A DNA stretch of 22,514 nucleotides from CAG-217 sp963642245 (GTDB lineage Bacteria > Bacillota > Clostridia > Oscillospirales > Acutalibacteraceae): assembly GCA_963642245.1 (NCBI GenBank), contig CAVIFY010000030.1, forward strand, positions 1 through 22,514, given 5' to 3'. The position numbers were made by a program, and so were the translations under genes. Positions 21,634 to 22,514 of this stretch are shown piece by piece (positions within the stretch are counted from its first letter, which is position 1; the number at the start of each line of letters is the position of its first letter). The notes beneath the pieces were generated by a model. It was not told where the DNA came from. It saw only the letters and a program-made list of their open reading frames with translations, and did no database searches.

Positions 21634-21663
21634 TTGACAAGGCCCGCCCGGGTATGCTATTAT
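21634..21663 (+). promoter_or_regulatory. Promoter of tRNA-Ser(TGA)
   Basis: TTGACA (21634-21639), 18-nt GC-rich spacer, TATTAT (21658-21663) on the plus strand, 14 nt before the tRNA. A 5-bp GC hairpin and T-run at 21603-21622 just upstream could limit incoming transcription. Confidence 0.75.
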
Positions 21664-21677
21664 ATCAAAGCACAAAC

Positions 21678-21766
21678 GGAGAGGTACCGAAGTGGTCATA
21701 ACGGAGCGGTCTTGAAAACCGTCGTGTCGCAAGGCACCGTGGGTTCGAATCCCACTCTCTCCGCCA
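21678..21766 (+). tRNA. tRNA-Ser (anticodon TGA)
   Basis: Class II tRNA with a long variable arm. Acceptor stem GGAGAGG/TCTCTCC, anticodon loop CTTGAAA giving TGA, T-arm GTGGGTTCGAATCCCAC, discriminator G and encoded CCA (21764-21766). The short hairpin AAAGAGC/GCTCTTT at 21780-21796 follows without a real T-run. Confidence 0.94.
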
Positions 21767-21807
21767 TTCGGTATCACACAAAGAGCACCGCTCTTTGATT
21801 ATAAAAC

Positions 21808-21835
21808 TTGACAGCGGTTTAGCACAAGTTACAAC
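21808..21835 (+). promoter_or_regulatory. Possible promoter of tRNA-Ser(GCT)
   Basis: Perfect TTGACA (21808-21813) with a weak -10 candidate TACAAC (21830-21835) after 16 nt. If used, the start would lie very close to the tRNA 5' end at 21843. Co-transcription with tRNA-Ser(TGA) is the alternative. Confidence 0.45.
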
Positions 21836-21842
21836 ACAGTAT

Positions 21843-21933
21843 GCAGAAGTACTCAAGTTGGTGACGAGGCGCCCCTGCTAAGGGCGTAGGTCGGGCAACC
21901 GGCGCGAGAGTTCGAGTCTCTCCTTCTGCGCCA
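21843..21933 (+). tRNA. tRNA-Ser (anticodon GCT)
   Basis: Class II tRNA. Acceptor stem GCAGAAG/CTTCTGC, anticodon stem CGCCC/GGGCG with loop CTGCTAA giving GCT, long variable arm, T-arm GAGAGTTCGAGTCTCTC, discriminator G and encoded CCA (21931-21933). Its last 22 nt recur 172 bp downstream. Confidence 0.94.
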
Positions 21934-22028
21934 AAAGGCACTAAGGTTTTTCCTTAGTGTCTTTTCTTTTTGTCCAAAGTGCGTCCCCGGAGAGACGAGA
22001 ACTCTACCGTCCATCTTTTTGCGCAGCA
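21912..22028 (+). repeat. Direct repeat copy A: tRNA-Ser(GCT) 3' end plus flank
   Basis: These 117 nt comprise the last 22 nt of tRNA-Ser(GCT), its terminator and about 57 nt of flank ending TTTTTGCGCAGCA. They recur as copy B at 22084-22226 with near identity. Confidence 0.9.
21938..21971 (+). terminator. Rho-independent terminator after tRNA-Ser(GCT)
   Basis: Stem CACTAAGG/CCTTAGTG (21939-21946 with 21952-21959), extended by a G-U pair, then CTTTTCTTTTT on the plus strand. A copy of this terminator is present in the duplicated segment downstream (about 22110-22144). Confidence 0.85.
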
Positions 22029-22050
22029 AGAAGGGACATAGAATGGGACC

Positions 22051-22083
22051 GTTCGCGCAGCGAACAGACAGGGCAACGCCCTG
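22051..22083. repeat. Two short triplet-loop hairpins between the direct repeats
   Basis: GTTCGC-GCA-GCGAAC (22051-22065) and CAGGGC-AAC-GCCCTG (22069-22083) are two perfect 6-bp hairpins in the 55-bp unique segment 22029-22083. The second abuts the start of copy B. Confidence 0.7.
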
Positions 22084-22226
22084 TCGAGTCTCTCCTTCTG
22101 CGCCAAAAGGCACTAAGGTTTTTTCCTTAGTGTCTTTTCTTTTTGTCTAAAGTGCGTCCCCGGAGAGTTGTCCAAAGTGCGTCCCCGGAGAGACGAGAAC
22201 TCTACCGTCCATCTTTTTGCGCAGCA
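22084..22226 (+). repeat. Direct repeat copy B with partial tRNA-Ser 3' end
   Basis: Matches copy A base for base except one extra T in the terminator loop and an internal 25-nt tandem duplication with one substitution (117 + 1 + 25 = 143 nt). It carries only the 3' 22 nt of the tRNA, including CCA, and no anticodon arm, so it is a tRNA fragment and not a functional tRNA gene. Confidence 0.9.
22144..22193 (+). repeat. 25-bp tandem duplication inside copy B
   Basis: Two adjacent 25-nt units (22144-22168 and 22169-22193) share AAAGTGCGTCCCCGGAGAG. Including copy A the motif occurs three times within about 220 bp. Confidence 0.9.
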
Positions 22227-22258
22227 CTCCCCTGCTTTCTAAAATATAAAATAGAAAA

Positions 22259-22280
22259 TCCCGGCACAAGCGTGCCGGGA
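22259..22280 (-). terminator. Hairpin, possible second terminator of the tRNA-Cys unit
   Basis: A perfect 9-bp stem TCCCGGCAC/GTGCCGGGA with loop AAGC is followed on the minus strand by T-rich ATTTTCTATTTT. It would back up the stronger hairpin at 22311-22342, or separate the plus and minus tRNA units. Confidence 0.6.
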
Positions 22281-22310
22281 AAGCAAAAAGAAAATATAAA
22301 ATAAGACAAA

Positions 22311-22342
22311 GTAAAAGTCCCAAAGACTTACGCCTTTGGGAC
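22311..22342 (-). terminator. Terminator after tRNA-Cys
   Basis: A perfect 9-bp stem GTCCCAAAG/CTTTGGGAC (22317-22325 with 22334-22342), then TTTTACTTT on the minus strand. It begins 2 nt after the tRNA-Cys CCA end. Confidence 0.8.
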
Positions 22343-22344
22343 AT

Positions 22345-22419
22345 TGGAGGCACCACCCAGATTTGAACTGGGGCATAAAGGCTTTGCAGGCCTCTGCCTT
22401 ACCACTTGGCTATGGTGCC
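22345..22419 (-). tRNA. tRNA-Cys (anticodon GCA)
   Basis: Acceptor stem GGCACCA/TGGTGCC, anticodon stem GAGGC/GCCTT with loop CTGCAAA giving GCA, T-arm CCCAGTTCAAATCTGGG and encoded CCA (22345-22347). It follows tRNA-Gly(GCC) on the minus strand by about 40 nt. Confidence 0.95.
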
Positions 22420-22459
22420 GGGAAAAGAATGGGCACAATGTAGAATACAAAGTGCCCGA

Positions 22460-22514
22460 TGGAGCGGATTACGAGACTCGAACTCGCTACCTCCACCTTG
22501 GCAAGGTGGCGCTC
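22460..22514 (-). tRNA. tRNA-Gly (anticodon GCC), truncated by the window end
   Basis: The 3' part is present: anticodon stem CCACC/GGTGG with loop TTGCCAA giving GCC, T-arm GCGAGTTCGAGTCTCGT, acceptor strand AATCCGC, discriminator T and encoded CCA (22460-22462). The D-arm and 5' acceptor strand lie beyond the window. Confidence 0.9.

Noticed and set aside
22084..22107. A further tRNA-Ser gene in copy B
   Set aside because: Only the T-loop-to-CCA end is present; there is no anticodon, D-arm or 5' acceptor strand.
21853..22113. Short minus-strand reading frame across tRNA-Ser(GCT) and the repeat
   Set aside because: Its C-terminal half is the reverse complement of the tRNA itself; such frames are common false proteins at tRNA genes.
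22147..22356. Short minus-strand reading frame upstream of copy B
   Set aside because: It runs through two terminator hairpins and the repeat, with no ribosome site or family resemblance.

Overview
This window looks like a chromosome segment of a gut-type Clostridia bacterium, most likely Oscillospirales/Ruminococcaceae; this is inferred from gene content, GC-rich codons, Shine-Dalgarno-led starts and sigma-A promoters, and no 16S is present. Nearly every protein gene lies on the minus strand; rnhA and two serine tRNAs are the plus-strand genes. It is mostly core housekeeping DNA, and no phage, transposon, defence cassette or CRISPR array is visible.

Layout. 43-1297: a DEDDh exonuclease with a zinc ribbon lies downstream of secG and its terminator. 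1298-1738: a non-coding stretch with a short tandem array of palindromes. 1739-5975: parE-parC, a divergent type IIA topoisomerase pair, under one consensus promoter. 6087-13046: a five-gene cluster in transcription order rnj - rplI - dnaB - tilS - ftsH, with gaps of 25 nt or less or overlaps, apparently driven by one promoter in front of rnj and ended by a hairpin after ftsH. It joins RNA decay, ribosome, replication, tRNA modification and membrane proteolysis. 13217-13654: rnhA, divergent from rnj. 13731-17498: an FGGY pentulose kinase and an L-ribulose-5-phosphate 4-epimerase, followed without a visible terminator by a secreted FN3-VanW protein. 17626-18963: a CNNM/CorC-type CBS membrane protein. 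19114-21278: acyltransferase - comEA - comF, the last two overlapping by ATGA. 21339-22514: six tRNA genes (Val-CAC, Gly-CCC, Ser-TGA, Ser-GCT, Cys-GCA and a truncated Gly-GCC), every visible 3' end encoding CCA.

The least ordinary sequence is non-coding. The 3' end of tRNA-Ser(GCT), with its terminator and downstream flank, is duplicated 172 bp away and carries a further 25-bp tandem duplication. The palindromic array upstream of secG shows paired, compensatory base changes between units. Among the proteins, the ParE/ParC pair has several departures from bacterial consensus in its ATP and quinolone regions. I see no convincing evidence of a wholly new multi-gene system here.
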